Shown piece by piece: positions 42,885-52,455 of a stretch of 64,000 nt of DNA (the stretch's first letter is position 1; the number at the start of each line of letters is the position of its first letter). The notes under the pieces were generated by a model, which was not told where the DNA came from, did not search any database, and was given only the letters and a program-made list of their open reading frames with translations. The position numbers and the translations under genes are program-made. This DNA comes from Parvularcula dongshanensis (GTDB taxonomy: Bacteria > Pseudomonadota > Alphaproteobacteria > Caulobacterales > Parvularculaceae), in assembly GCF_014199615.1 (NCBI RefSeq), contig NZ_JACHOB010000004.1, positions 1 to 64,000 of the forward strand. The letters run 5' to 3'.

Positions 42885-45845
42885 ATGCCGATCAAGGATG
42901 AAACGCGTACCCGCCCGCACGCGTTGCGCCGCGGACTTTTGACCGCCACCCTTCTGAGCGGCCTGCCTCTCGGCTGGACGGCCGCCGCGCAGGACGCGGA
43001 GCCGACGGTGATCGACGACCAGCCGGTGCCCGAAGACGAGGACGGCGACGTCATCGTCGTCCAAGGCTACCGTGCCGCGCTTCAGGACTCCACCAACGCC
43101 AAGCGCGACGCCAACGGTTTCACCGACACGATCTTCGCCGACGACATCGGCAAGCTGCCGAGCCAGAACCTCGCTGAATCGCTGAACCGCATTCCCGGCG
43201 TGAAGATCAACCGTGACGTGACCGGCGAGGGCCAGCAGATCTCCGTGCGCGGCCTCGGGCCGAGCTTCACCAAGATCGTCCTCAACGGGAACAACATCTT
43301 CACTGCCTCGGACGGCAACCTGACGGGTACGAACTCGAACCGCGAGGTCGACCTCGACGTCTTCCCGGCGGAGCTCTTCTCTTCCCTCGTCGTCAACAAG
43401 ACGCCGATGGCCGATCAGCTCGAAGGCGGAACCTCCGGCTACGTCAACCTGCGCACGAGCAGGCCCTTCGACGCCGAGGGCCAGCGCTTCCGCTTCTCGG
43501 TCGAGGGCGCCTACACCACCATCAACGAGGAGGTGAGCCCGATCGTCTCGGCCATCTACTCGAACACCTGGAACGACAAGTTCGGCATCCTGGCGGGCGT
43601 CGTCGCCTCGCGGCGCGAGTCGCGCGTCGACGGCTACGAGACCGTCGGCTTCTCCGATGGCTGCGTCGCCGACTTCACCGATCCGCCGGCCAACACGACG
43701 TCGAACTGCTTGGACGGCTACATCGGGCGGAACCACTTCCGCTACTCGCCTTACGCCACGGCGGACTACGTCGCGGCGCATCCGGAGCTGAGCCTAGCCG
43801 TCGGGGACCGGATCGATCCCGTCGCGACGTCGGGCCTGACGCAGGACGAACTCGACCGGGGCATCCTGCCCTATCTCGGCCGGGGCATGTACACGATCGG
43901 CGATCGCGACGCGACGAGCGCGCTCGGTTCGGTCCAGTTCCGTCCCTCCGAGGCGATCGACATCGCGATCGACGTTCTTTACGCGGAGACGAAGCGCGAC
44001 TTCGACCGGGTCGAGGCGATGAACTGGGGACGCCGCAACTTCCTCAGCTTGGGCGCGGCGTGGATCCCCGAGGACCTGACGATCGACGGCGATCAGGTGA
44101 TCCGGTCGGGCACGCTCTACAACACGCGCGCCTGGGTCGGCCACCGTGCGTATGAGGAGGACTTCGAGTTCTTCACCGTCATGCCGAGCCTGTCGTGGGA
44201 CGTCTCGGAAGTCTTCCGCATGGACTTGTCCGCGAGCTACTCGGAGTCGGACTTCCGCCGGGACGAGCCCTACTTCAACTTCCTGACTCCTGGCATGACG
44301 GTCGACTTCGCGAACTCGGGCGACGTCGCCACCTTCGACTACTCGCTCGACATCTCGCAGCCGAACGTCGGCTGGGTGTGGAACGACGTTCAGGGCGACC
44401 AGCTCCGCTTCAACCGGAACTTCCGCGACGTCGACACATTGGGCTTCCACGCCGACTTCGATCTCGGCGCCGAGCCCGAGCGGACGGGTGTGCAGTTCGG
44501 CATCCACTACGACGAGGCGACGCGGGACCTCGAGTTCTTCGGCGGCGGGAACAACGACGTCCTCAAGAACGAGTACTTCTTCCCTTCCGACGCCTACGCG
44601 AACATCGAGGACTACCTCCTGCCCTCGCCGATCTCGGACCTGGGCGACGTCTTCGACGAGGACATCGGCTATTCGGGCATCGCCTACCTCGACATCGACC
44701 GGTTCTACGAGGCGATCCGCTACGACGAGTTCGAGCCGACCGCTGCGGCGACGGGCGACCAGTTCGGCCAGGGCGTCGGCGGGATCGAGGAGAAGTATCT
44801 CGGCCTCTACCTGATGGCGAACGTCGAGGCGGACCTTCTCGACCAGCCCCTGCGGATCAATGCGGGCGTGCGTTGGGTCGACACCGATCAGACGCTGACG
44901 AGCCTGGCGGATGAAGGCGAGACCGAGACGCAAGCGAGCTACGCGAAGTTCCTGCCCTCGTTCAGCGCCGTCTACGACGTCACCGACGCGCTCAAACTTC
45001 GTGCCAGCGCCTCGCGGACCATGACGCGGGCGAACCCGGGCGAGATGTACCCGAACTCGGTCTGGACCTCTTCCGGCATCGACACGGCGCGGGCGGGCAA
45101 CCCGAACCTCTCACCCTTCGAATCGGTCAACTTCGATGTCGGCGGCGAGTACTACTTCGGAGAGCTCGGCTATGTCGGGCTCTACTACTTCGACAAGGAG
45201 GTCCGCGGCTTCACCAGGGACGACACGGTCGACGTCCTCTTCGCGAACATCGCCGATTACGGCCTCGACCCGAACGACCTCTCGGAGACGCAGGCAGAAG
45301 CGCTCGTGGCCTGCGGCGGACCGCAGAGCTGCAATGTGCAGGTCAGCACCCGGACCAACGTTCAGGGCACGGCGACGCTCAAGGGGTTCGAGGGCATCTG
45401 GGTGCAGCCGCTCGACTTCCTGCTCGAAGGCTTGGGTTTCAACGCCAGCGCGACGAAGATCGAGCAGGATGCGGACGACCCCGCGGCGATCATCACGGGG
45501 ATCTCCGACTGGACCTACAACGCCACCGGCTACTACGAGAACGAACTCTTCCAGTTCCGCCTGACCTACTATCATCAGGACGGCGCGGTCGCCTCGGGCT
45601 TCCAAGGCTATGACGGCTCGGACGGCCTCCCGGCCCGGCGGATACGGTCGGACCACCGCACGCAGGTCGACTTCTCGGCGATCGTCAACCTGCCCTTCCT
45701 CGAGAACCAGAACGTCGCGCTGACCTTCGACGGTTACAACATCACCAACGAGCCGGTGAGGAACCTCTTCGAGTACGACGATTTGAGCTACGACGTCTTC
45801 TACCCTGGCGCGACCTACACGGTCGGCCTCCGGGGCAGCTTCTAG
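42885..45845 (+). CDS. TonB-dependent receptor, Caulobacter/Xanthomonas carbohydrate type
   Basis: 986 aa. A signal peptide (about 1-36, ending AAAQD) is followed by an acidic TonB-box region (EDEDGDVIVVQGYR), the plug with LPSQNLAESLNRIPGVKI and ISVRGLGPSFTKIVLNG, and a long 22-strand barrel that ends with LRGSF. The pattern SSLVVNKTPMADQLEGGTSGYVNLRTSRPFD is that of the TIGR01782 family used by Caulobacter and Xanthomonas for oligosaccharide uptake. It should import the oligosaccharide feeding the adjacent uronate pathway. A 319-bp AT-richer control region lies upstream. Confidence 0.95.
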   Translation: MPIKDETRTRPHALRRGLLTATLLSGLPLGWTAAAQDAEPTVIDDQPVPEDEDGDVIVVQGYRAALQDSTNAKRDANGFTDTIFADDIGKLPSQNLAESLNRIPGVKINRDVTGEGQQISVRGLGPSFTKIVLNGNNIFTASDGNLTGTNSNREVDLDVFPAELFSSLVVNKTPMADQLEGGTSGYVNLRTSRPFDAEGQRFRFSVEGAYTTINEEVSPIVSAIYSNTWNDKFGILAGVVASRRESRVDGYETVGFSDGCVADFTDPPANTTSNCLDGYIGRNHFRYSPYATADYVAAHPELSLAVGDRIDPVATSGLTQDELDRGILPYLGRGMYTIGDRDATSALGSVQFRPSEAIDIAIDVLYAETKRDFDRVEAMNWGRRNFLSLGAAWIPEDLTIDGDQVIRSGTLYNTRAWVGHRAYEEDFEFFTVMPSLSWDVSEVFRMDLSASYSESDFRRDEPYFNFLTPGMTVDFANSGDVATFDYSLDISQPNVGWVWNDVQGDQLRFNRNFRDVDTLGFHADFDLGAEPERTGVQFGIHYDEATRDLEFFGGGNNDVLKNEYFFPSDAYANIEDYLLPSPISDLGDVFDEDIGYSGIAYLDIDRFYEAIRYDEFEPTAAATGDQFGQGVGGIEEKYLGLYLMANVEADLLDQPLRINAGVRWVDTDQTLTSLADEGETETQASYAKFLPSFSAVYDVTDALKLRASASRTMTRANPGEMYPNSVWTSSGIDTARAGNPNLSPFESVNFDVGGEYYFGELGYVGLYYFDKEVRGFTRDDTVDVLFANIADYGLDPNDLSETQAEALVACGGPQSCNVQVSTRTNVQGTATLKGFEGIWVQPLDFLLEGLGFNASATKIEQDADDPAAIITGISDWTYNATGYYENELFQFRLTYYHQDGAVASGFQGYDGSDGLPARRIRSDHRTQVDFSAIVNLPFLENQNVALTFDGYNITNEPVRNLFEYDDLSYDVFYPGATYTVGLRGSF

Positions 45846-45861
45846 ACGCGCGCGTTCGGCT

Positions 45862-46788
45862 TCAGGCCGGGCCGGTCCCGCCCCGCGGCAGGATCGCGCC
45901 CGGCGTGCGCAGCACCTTGGCCGCCAGCACGTGACCGGCCATTGCCGCCTCCTTGGGCGGTGCGCCTCCGAGCCGCGCGGCGAGGTAGCCCGCGTTGAAG
46001 CTGTCGCCCGCCCCCGTCGTGTCGAGCGGCAGAACGGTTTCGGGCGGCGGAACCCAACCCTTGCCGGCGATGAGCGCGCCTGCGGGGCCGTGCTTCACCA
46101 CCACCTCGCGCGCGCCGGCGGCGAGCCAACGGTCCGCGCTGTCGATGGGCTCTGAGAAGCCGAACAGGATCGCCTCGTCGTCGAAGGTCGGCAGCGCGAT
46201 CGACACGTGCGGCGCCAGGGCGTCGATCGTCCGGGCCGCTTCGCCTGAACTTTCCCACCCGCGAGGACGGTAGTTGGTGTCGAAGACGACGGCTCCGCCC
46301 ACCTCGCGCACGGCGCGCGCGAAGCTGATGACCTGCCGCCGTTCGCTCTCGTCGAACAAGGAGAGCGTGATCCCGGAGAGGTAGAGGAGCGGCGTCCGCT
46401 CCGCTTTCCGAAGCACGTCGTCCGCCCCTTGCGTACGGAAGAAGGCGCGCGCCGCGCTCGCCGAGCGCCAGTAGGTGAAGCTGCGCTCACCGACCTCGTC
46501 CACCGTCACCGCGTAGAGGCCGGCCGTGCCCCCGTCGCGCCGCAGGACGTAGCGGGTGTCGATGCCCTCCTCGGTCAGCGCCCCCGCAATGCGGTCCGAG
46601 AACGCTTCGTCGCCGAGCGCCGTCATGTAGGCGACGCTGAGACCCTGTCGGCTGAGATAGACGGCCGTGTTGAAGCTGTCGCCCGCGACGCCGAGGCGGC
46701 AGGCCTCGTCGGTGACGTCGGACAGCTCGATCATCGCCTCGCCGAACACGACGGCGGGGCAGTCGGGCGTCGGGGCTACCAGTTCCAA
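45862..46788 (-). CDS. kdgK: 2-dehydro-3-deoxygluconokinase
   Basis: 308 aa if started at the TTG at 46788, which overlaps the manD end by 13 nt; GTG at 46749 and ATG at 46734 are alternatives, the latter cutting into the first strand. PfkB-family motifs are present: FGEAMIELS at the start, GGTAGLYAV, and the anion-hole/catalytic motif [15 protein letters not shown]. It phosphorylates KDG to KDPG, the last step before the Entner-Doudoroff aldolase. ManD directly upstream makes its substrate. Confidence 0.92.
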   Translation of the reverse strand: MELVAPTPDCPAVVFGEAMIELSDVTDEACRLGVAGDSFNTAVYLSRQGLSVAYMTALGDEAFSDRIAGALTEEGIDTRYVLRRDGGTAGLYAVTVDEVGERSFTYWRSASAARAFFRTQGADDVLRKAERTPLLYLSGITLSLFDESERRQVISFARAVREVGGAVVFDTNYRPRGWESSGEAARTIDALAPHVSIALPTFDDEAILFGFSEPIDSADRWLAAGAREVVVKHGPAGALIAGKGWVPPPETVLPLDTTGAGDSFNAGYLAARLGGAPPKEAAMAGHVLAAKVLRTPGAILPRGGTGPA

Positions 46789-48023
46789 AGCGTGCCGTCC
46801 CGCAGCCGGGCGACCGGTAGCTGCCTTGGCTTGTAGGGATGCTTCGCGGCGAGCTTCTCGTCCAGCGTGACGCCGTGGCCGGGCGTCTCGCCGCAATGCA
46901 TGAAGCCGCGCTCGAAGCGGTAGTCGTGCGGGAAGACCTCGTCGGTCAGCTCCGTGTGCATCATGTACTCCTGAATGCCGAAGTTCGGCACCCAGCTGTC
47001 GAAGTGCAGCGCCGCGCCCATGCAGACCGGCGAGAGGTCGGTCGCGCCGTGGCTCCCCGTGCGCACCTGATAGAGCCCCGCGAGGTCGGCGATCCGCCGA
47101 AGGTGCGTGATGCCGCCCGCATGCACGACCGTCGCGCGGATGTAGTCGATCAGCTGCTCTTCGATCAGCGTCCGGCAGTCGTGGATCGTGTTGAAGACCT
47201 CTCCCACCGCGAGCGGCGTCGTCGTGTGCTGCCGGATGAGGCGGAAGGCCTCCTGGTTCTCCGCCGGGGTGAGGTCCTCGAGCCAGAACAGGTCGTAGGG
47301 CTCGAGGGACTTGCCGAGGCGCGCGGCTTCCTGCGGCGTCATCCGGTGGTGCGCGTCGTGAAGGAGCTTGGTCTCGGGCCCCACCTTCTCGCGCAATCGC
47401 TCGAAGAGCTTCGGCACGAAGGTCATGTAGGCGCGCGTGTCCCACTCCTGCACCTCGGGCAGCTCCTCGCCCGCGGGCTCGTAGTACATGTCGCCCTTGC
47501 CGATGCCGTAGGCGGTGGCGAGACCGGGCACGCCCGACTGTGCGCGAATCGCCTCGTAGCCCATCTCCTTGTAGCGCAGGACCTCGTCGACCGTGTGCTC
47601 TAGGTCCTTGCCGTTGGCGTGACCGTAGACGAGCACGCGCTCCCGGCTCTTGCCGCCCAAGAGCTGGTAGAGCGGCATGCCCGCCATCTTCGCCTTGATG
47701 TCCCAAAGCGCCGTGTCGACGGCGGCGATCGCGGACATTGTGACGGGCCCCCGCCGCCAGTAGGCGCCTCGGTAGAGGAACTGCCAGACGTCCTCGATCC
47801 GGCTCGCGTCGCGCCCGATCAGGTTCGGGATCACGTGGTCCGTCAGGTAGCTCGCGACGGACAGCTCGCGCCCGTTCAAGGTCGCATCGCCGATGCCTAC
47901 GACCCCGGCTTGCGTCTCGATGACGAGGGTGACGAAGTTGCGCCCCGGCGAGCAGACGACCACCCTCGCACCGGTGATGGTGCGCTCCCTCGCGCTCCCG
48001 TCCGTCCGCTCCGCTTCGGCCAT
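46776..48023 (-). CDS. manD: D-mannonate dehydratase, enolase superfamily (ManD)
   Basis: 415 aa from the ATG at 48023. [16 protein letters not shown], the His in HDAHHRMTP, metal ligands in [10 protein letters not shown] and AVGEVFN, and the C-terminal LRDGTLWNW identify the RspA/ManD subgroup. It dehydrates D-mannonate to KDG, replacing UxuA, which is not in the window. Its partner kdgK follows with an overlap. The divergent uxaC operon begins 113 bp away and shares the control region. Confidence 0.94.
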   Translation of the reverse strand: MAEAERTDGSARERTITGARVVVCSPGRNFVTLVIETQAGVVGIGDATLNGRELSVASYLTDHVIPNLIGRDASRIEDVWQFLYRGAYWRRGPVTMSAIAAVDTALWDIKAKMAGMPLYQLLGGKSRERVLVYGHANGKDLEHTVDEVLRYKEMGYEAIRAQSGVPGLATAYGIGKGDMYYEPAGEELPEVQEWDTRAYMTFVPKLFERLREKVGPETKLLHDAHHRMTPQEAARLGKSLEPYDLFWLEDLTPAENQEAFRLIRQHTTTPLAVGEVFNTIHDCRTLIEEQLIDYIRATVVHAGGITHLRRIADLAGLYQVRTGSHGATDLSPVCMGAALHFDSWVPNFGIQEYMMHTELTDEVFPHDYRFERGFMHCGETPGHGVTLDEKLAAKHPYKPRQLPVARLRDGTLWNW

Positions 48024-48040
48024 GCTGACGTTCCCTTCGG

Positions 48041-48069
48041 TTGACAGCGCGCGGGCGCGCTCACTTAAG
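48041..48069 (+). promoter_or_regulatory. Probable sigma-70 promoter of the uxaC operon
   Basis: TTGACA (48041-48046), 17 bp, then CTTAAG (48064-48069) in the gap between divergent manD and uxaC. The -10 overlaps the 10-bp palindrome CACTTAAGTG (48062-48071), which could be an operator that blocks it. Confidence 0.45.
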
Positions 48070-48136
48070 TGCCCCCATGTCGCGGGCGGCCGGATGCCGG
48101 TCAAGCACCGCAGGAACAAGGTTCGGGAGGACCGTC

Positions 48137-49555
48137 ATGGCCGCACCGCTTCAGCTGCATCCCGACAGGCTCTTTTCCTCCGACGAGACGCAGCGCGGGA
48201 TCGCGCGCCGCCTCTACGCCGAGGTGAAGGACCTGCCGATCATCTCGCCGCACGGGCACACGGATCCGTCCTGGTTCGCGCTGAACGAGCCCTTCCCGGA
48301 CCCAGCGCAGCTTCTGATCGTGCCCGACCACTACGTGTTCCGCATGCTCTACAGCCAGGGCATACCGCTCGAAGCGCTGGGCGTGCCGAGTGTGGACGGC
48401 ACGCCGGTCGAGACCGATGGGCGCAAGATCTGGCACCGCTTCGCCGAGAACTACTTCCTCTTCCGCGGCACGCCTTCGCGCATGTGGCTCGACTGGGTCT
48501 TCGCCGAGGTCTTCGGGCTCGACGTCCTTCTGTCACCTGAGACGGCGGACCTCTACTACGACACGATCGACGCGGCGCTGCGCACGGACGAGTTCCGGCC
48601 CCGCGCCCTCTTCGACCGCTACAAGATGGAAGCGCTCGCGACGACCGAGGGGGCGCTAGACGACCTTGCGCACCACAAGACGATCGCCGCGTCGGGTTGG
48701 GGCGGCCAGGTCATCACGACCTACCGCCCGGACGCGGTCGTCGACCCCGAAATGCCCGGCTTCGCGGACAACGTGCGCAAACTCGGCGAGCTGACGGGCG
48801 AGAACGTCGAGAATTGGGACGGCTACCTCGCCGCGCACAGGACCCGCCGCGCATACTTCCGCGAGGTCGGCGGCGCGACGGCGACCGACCACGGCCACGC
48901 CACGGCGAAGACCCTCGACCTTCCGCGCGCCGAGGCGGAGGCGCTGTTCGGCCGCGTCCTGTCGGGCGACGCGCGGCCCGGCGACGCCGAGGCCTTCCGT
49001 GCGCAGATGCTGACTGAGATGGCGCGCATGTCCGTCGAGGACGGCATGACCATGCAGATCCATCCCGGCGCGCACCGCAATCACAATGAAGGCGTCCTCA
49101 CCCGCTTCGGCCGGGACAAGGGCGGGGACATCCCCGCGCCGACCGAGTACGTGACCGCCCTCAAGCCGCTCCTGAACGCGGTCGGCAACGAGCCGAACCT
49201 CAACGTCATCGTCTTCACGCTGGACGAGGACAGCTACAGCCGCGAGCTCGCACCCTTGGCCGGGCACTACCCCGCCCTCACGCTCGGCCCGCCCTGGTGG
49301 TTCCACGACAGCCCCGAGGGGATGCGAAGGTTCCGGGAACGGACGACCGAGACGGCGGGCTTCTACAACACCGCAGGTTTCAACGACGACACGCGCGCCT
49401 TCCTGTCCATCCCCGCCCGGCACGACGTCGCGCGGCGCATGGACTGCGTCTGGCTCGCCCAGCTCGTCGCCGAGCACCACCTGCCCGAGGACGAGGCGGC
49501 CGAGGTGGCGCACGAGCTCGCCTACGGCCTCGCGAAGAAGGCCTACAGGCTTTGA
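48137..49555 (+). CDS. uxaC: Glucuronate isomerase
   Basis: 472 aa from the ATG at 48137 with GGGAGG about 6 bp upstream. LHPDRLFSSDETQRGIARRLY, ISPHGHTDPSWFA with the metal-binding His pair, and AGFNDDTRAFLSIPARHDVARRMDC are UxaC hallmarks. It converts D-glucuronate to D-fructuronate (and galacturonate to tagaturonate). It is the first gene of uxaC-dctP-dctQ-dctM-uxuB, all overlapping. Confidence 0.97.
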   Translation: MAAPLQLHPDRLFSSDETQRGIARRLYAEVKDLPIISPHGHTDPSWFALNEPFPDPAQLLIVPDHYVFRMLYSQGIPLEALGVPSVDGTPVETDGRKIWHRFAENYFLFRGTPSRMWLDWVFAEVFGLDVLLSPETADLYYDTIDAALRTDEFRPRALFDRYKMEALATTEGALDDLAHHKTIAASGWGGQVITTYRPDAVVDPEMPGFADNVRKLGELTGENVENWDGYLAAHRTRRAYFREVGGATATDHGHATAKTLDLPRAEAEALFGRVLSGDARPGDAEAFRAQMLTEMARMSVEDGMTMQIHPGAHRNHNEGVLTRFGRDKGGDIPAPTEYVTALKPLLNAVGNEPNLNVIVFTLDEDSYSRELAPLAGHYPALTLGPPWWFHDSPEGMRRFRERTTETAGFYNTAGFNDDTRAFLSIPARHDVARRMDCVWLAQLVAEHHLPEDEAAEVAHELAYGLAKKAYRL

Positions 49556-50541
49556 TCCTTACCCGCAGGGTAGCTCTTGCGACCGGCGTGGCCTGCGCCG
49601 GGCTCGCTGCGTGCGGGCAGGCCGACCGGCCGCTCTACGCGGCCGATGCCCAGGCCATCGACTACCCGACGACCAAGGCCGTCGAGGAGATGGGACGGCT
49701 CCTCGACGAGCGCACGGGCGGACGTCTCCGCTTCAAGGTCTTCGGCGGCGGTCAGCTCGGCCCCGAGCGCGACACGCTCGAGATGACGATCTTCGGCGGA
49801 CTCGACCTCAACCGGATCAACACCGCGCCTCTGAACCCGATCGCGCCCGAGACGCTCGTCCCCGCCCTACCCTTCGTCTTTCAGTCCGTGCCCCACATGC
49901 GGGCCGCGATGGACGGCGAGGTTGGCCGAGCGATCCTCGAAAGCCTCGAGCCGCACGGACTGAAGGGTCTCTGCTACTACGATTCAGGCGCGCGAAGCTT
50001 CTACAACGCACGCCGTCCCATCCGTGAGCCGGACGACCTTCGCGGCTTGAAGATCCGGGTTCAGAACTCCGACCTCTACGTCTCCATGGTCGAAGCGTTC
50101 GGCGCCAACGCGACCCCGATGAGCTTCTCCGAGGTATATGGGGCCATCGCCAAGCGGGTGGTCGACGGGGCGGAGAACAACTGGCCGTCCTACTACACGA
50201 CGCGCCATTTCGAGGTCGCCCCCTACTACACACTGACCGAGCACGTGATGGCGCCCGAGGTGCTGGTCATGTCGATGCGCCGCTGGCGGAAGCTTTCGGA
50301 CGAAGACCAAGCGCTCGTCCAACAGGCCGCGCTCGATAGCGTGCCCTTCATGCGGAACCTCTGGGACGCCCGCGTTGCCGAGGCGAAGGCCGCGATCGCC
50401 GCGGCGGGAAATGAAGTCGTCACCATCGAGGACAAGGCGCCCTTCCGTGCACAGATGGAACCGGTATACGAACGCTTCGTGACCCCGAAGCTGCGCCCGC
50501 TGGTCGAGGCGATCCAAGCAACGGAGGTGCCCGTTGCCTGA
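49552..50541 (+). CDS. dctP: TRAP transporter substrate-binding protein, lipoprotein form
   Basis: 329 aa from a TTG that overlaps the uxaC stop by 4 nt. The signal ends with LAAC (Cys21), so it is predicted to be lipid-anchored rather than free in the periplasm. DctP-family motifs are visible: PTTKAVEEMGRLLDERTGGRLRFKVFGGGQLG, GLKIRVQNSDLYVSMVEAFGANATPM and GAENNWPSYYTTRHFEVA. Context points to a uronate (probably glucuronate) ligand. Confidence 0.93.
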   Translation: MILTRRVALATGVACAGLAACGQADRPLYAADAQAIDYPTTKAVEEMGRLLDERTGGRLRFKVFGGGQLGPERDTLEMTIFGGLDLNRINTAPLNPIAPETLVPALPFVFQSVPHMRAAMDGEVGRAILESLEPHGLKGLCYYDSGARSFYNARRPIREPDDLRGLKIRVQNSDLYVSMVEAFGANATPMSFSEVYGAIAKRVVDGAENNWPSYYTTRHFEVAPYYTLTEHVMAPEVLVMSMRRWRKLSDEDQALVQQAALDSVPFMRNLWDARVAEAKAAIAAAGNEVVTIEDKAPFRAQMEPVYERFVTPKLRPLVEAIQATEVPVA

Positions 50542-51184
50542 CGCAGACACAGACCAGGCACGCTCGGCGCCCCGCGCGCCGAGGTCTCACGACGCCGCCT
50601 CGCTGCCGGGGCAGTCCTCGCCGGCAACCGAAAGCGCGAGCCACTCCGTGCCGCTAGGACACGATGACCGCCATCTCGGTCCCTATACGACGGGGGCTGC
50701 CGCCCGCGCGTCCCGCCTCGCCTCGCTAGGCTGCTTGTGGCTTTCTGGCGTAGGTCTTTGCGTCATCACGCTGATCATCCTCTACCAGGTCTTCATGCGC
50801 TACGTCCTCTCGGCGAGCCCCTCCTGGTCCGAGCAGGCCGCTCTTTACATCCTCGTCTGGACGGTCCTCATCGCCGCCGCCGCCGGTGTGCGAGAGCAGT
50901 TCCACATCCGCATCCAAGCGGCGCAGGATGCGCTCTCACCGAAGCGTCGCCGCGTCGCGATCATCGCGGCGCACGCGGTCACCGGACTTATCGGCGTCTT
51001 CCTCGCCGTCTACGGCACGCAGCTCGTCACCGCGCTCTGGGCTTACGACATCCCGACGCTCGGCCTGCCGCGCGGGTCCGCCTTCCTGCCGCTCCCCCTA
51101 GGCGGCTTCTTGATCGCGGCCTTCTCGGCCGAGCACGTTCTCGCCATTCGCAAAGGGTTGGAGGTCGAACCGGTATGGCGCTGA
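50534..51184 (+). CDS. dctQ: TRAP transporter small permease
   Basis: 216 aa from a TTG with GGAGGT just upstream, overlapping dctP by 8 nt. Four transmembrane helices start only near residue 60 (for example GVGLCVITLIILYQVFMRYV and LAVYGTQLVTALW). The first 55 residues are a polar, Ser/Ala/Pro-rich leader not usual for DctQ; an internal start is possible but none has as good a ribosome-binding site. It pairs with DctM in a sodium-driven importer. Confidence 0.88.
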   Translation: MPDADTDQARSAPRAPRSHDAASLPGQSSPATESASHSVPLGHDDRHLGPYTTGAAARASRLASLGCLWLSGVGLCVITLIILYQVFMRYVLSASPSWSEQAALYILVWTVLIAAAAGVREQFHIRIQAAQDALSPKRRRVAIIAAHAVTGLIGVFLAVYGTQLVTALWAYDIPTLGLPRGSAFLPLPLGGFLIAAFSAEHVLAIRKGLEVEPVWR

Positions 51185-52455
51185 GCGTTCTCCTCGTCTC
51201 GCTCGGGCTCTTCCTGGCCCTCGGCGTGCCGGTCGCCTTCTCGCTCCTCGGCGCGTCGGTCCTGACCTTCTTCTTTCTCGACGTCGCGCCCGTGATCGCG
51301 GTGCAGCAGCTTGCTTCGGGCATCAACGTCTTCACGCTGATGGCGATCCCCTTCTTCGTCTTCGCAGGCGACCTCATGTACCGTGCCGGCATCGCGGAGC
51401 GCCTGGTGCGCCTCGCGGACGCAGGCCTCGGGCGGACGCAGGGCGGGCTCGGCCAGGTCGACGTTGGCGCCTCCATGCTGTTCGGCGCGATCTCGGGCTC
51501 GGCCGTGGCGTCCGTCTCGGCGCTCGGCTCGACCTTGATGCCGATGATGGAGGAGAAGGGCTACGACCGCGACTACGCGGTCAACGTCACCTCGACGGCG
51601 GCGATCCTGGGGCTGATCATCCCGCCGAGCCACAACATGATCATCTACGCGGCCGCCTCCGGCATCGGTGTGTCGATCGGCGACCTCTTCGTGGCGGGCA
51701 TCGTGCCGGGGCTTCTCTCGGGCATCCTCCTCGGGCTCGCCGCTTGGCTCGTCGCGAAGAAGCGCGGCTACCCGCGCGGCACCTTCCCCGGCTGGGCCGT
51801 CTTCGGGCGCGCAGCAGTCGCCGCGATCCCCGGGCTTCTCACCGCCCTCATCATCGTCGTCGGCATCCTCGCCGGGGTCTTCACCCCGACCGAGAGCGCG
51901 GCGGTCGCCGTCGGCTACACCGTGATCGTCGCCACGCTCGGCTACAAGAGCCTCGGGCGCGAAGGCTTCGGCCTCGCCGTCACGGGCGCCGTGCGCACGA
52001 CGTCCATGATCATGCTGATCATCGGCTCGGCGGCCGCCTTCGGCTGGCTCCTCGCCCTTCTCGAAGGGCCGACCCGGCTCGCGAGCCTCGTCACCACGAT
52101 CACCGACGAGCCGGCCTTCGTCCTCCTCCTGGTCCTCGTCGTGCTCCTGATCCTCGGCACCTTCATGGACATGGCGCCGCTCATCATCATCACGACGCCG
52201 ATCTTCCTGCCGATGATGATGGGCCTCGGCATGGACCCCGTCCACTTCGGCATCGTCTTGATGCTGGCGCTCGGCATCGGGCTCGTCACGCCTCCCGTCG
52301 GCGCCGTGCTCTTCGTCGGCGCGGCGATCGGCAAGCTTCGCATCGAGAGCGCGGTGAAGACGATCTGGCCCTTCTACCTCGCGCTGATCCTCGCGCTCCT
52401 GATCACCGCCTACGTGCCCGCCCTCTCTCTGACGTTGCCCGCGATGCTCCAATGA
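51175..52455 (+). CDS. dctM: TRAP transporter large permease
   Basis: 426 aa with about twelve hydrophobic segments. SAVASVSALGSTLMPMMEEKGYDRDYAVNVTSTAAILGLIIPPSHNMIIYA and FTPTESAAVAVGYT are conserved DctM features. The start at 51175 has GGAGGT about 9 bp upstream and overlaps dctQ by 10 nt; the upstream open frame is a shadow of dctQ. It forms the channel for the acidic sugar captured by DctP. Confidence 0.96.
   Translation: MALSVLLVSLGLFLALGVPVAFSLLGASVLTFFFLDVAPVIAVQQLASGINVFTLMAIPFFVFAGDLMYRAGIAERLVRLADAGLGRTQGGLGQVDVGASMLFGAISGSAVASVSALGSTLMPMMEEKGYDRDYAVNVTSTAAILGLIIPPSHNMIIYAAASGIGVSIGDLFVAGIVPGLLSGILLGLAAWLVAKKRGYPRGTFPGWAVFGRAAVAAIPGLLTALIIVVGILAGVFTPTESAAVAVGYTVIVATLGYKSLGREGFGLAVTGAVRTTSMIMLIIGSAAAFGWLLALLEGPTRLASLVTTITDEPAFVLLLVLVVLLILGTFMDMAPLIIITTPIFLPMMMGLGMDPVHFGIVLMLALGIGLVTPPVGAVLFVGAAIGKLRIESAVKTIWPFYLALILALLITAYVPALSLTLPAMLQ

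Noticed and set aside
48062-48071. CACTTAAGTG as a CtrA site
   Set aside because: Only one TTAA; no second TTAA at 7 bp, so it is treated as a palindrome overlapping a promoter.
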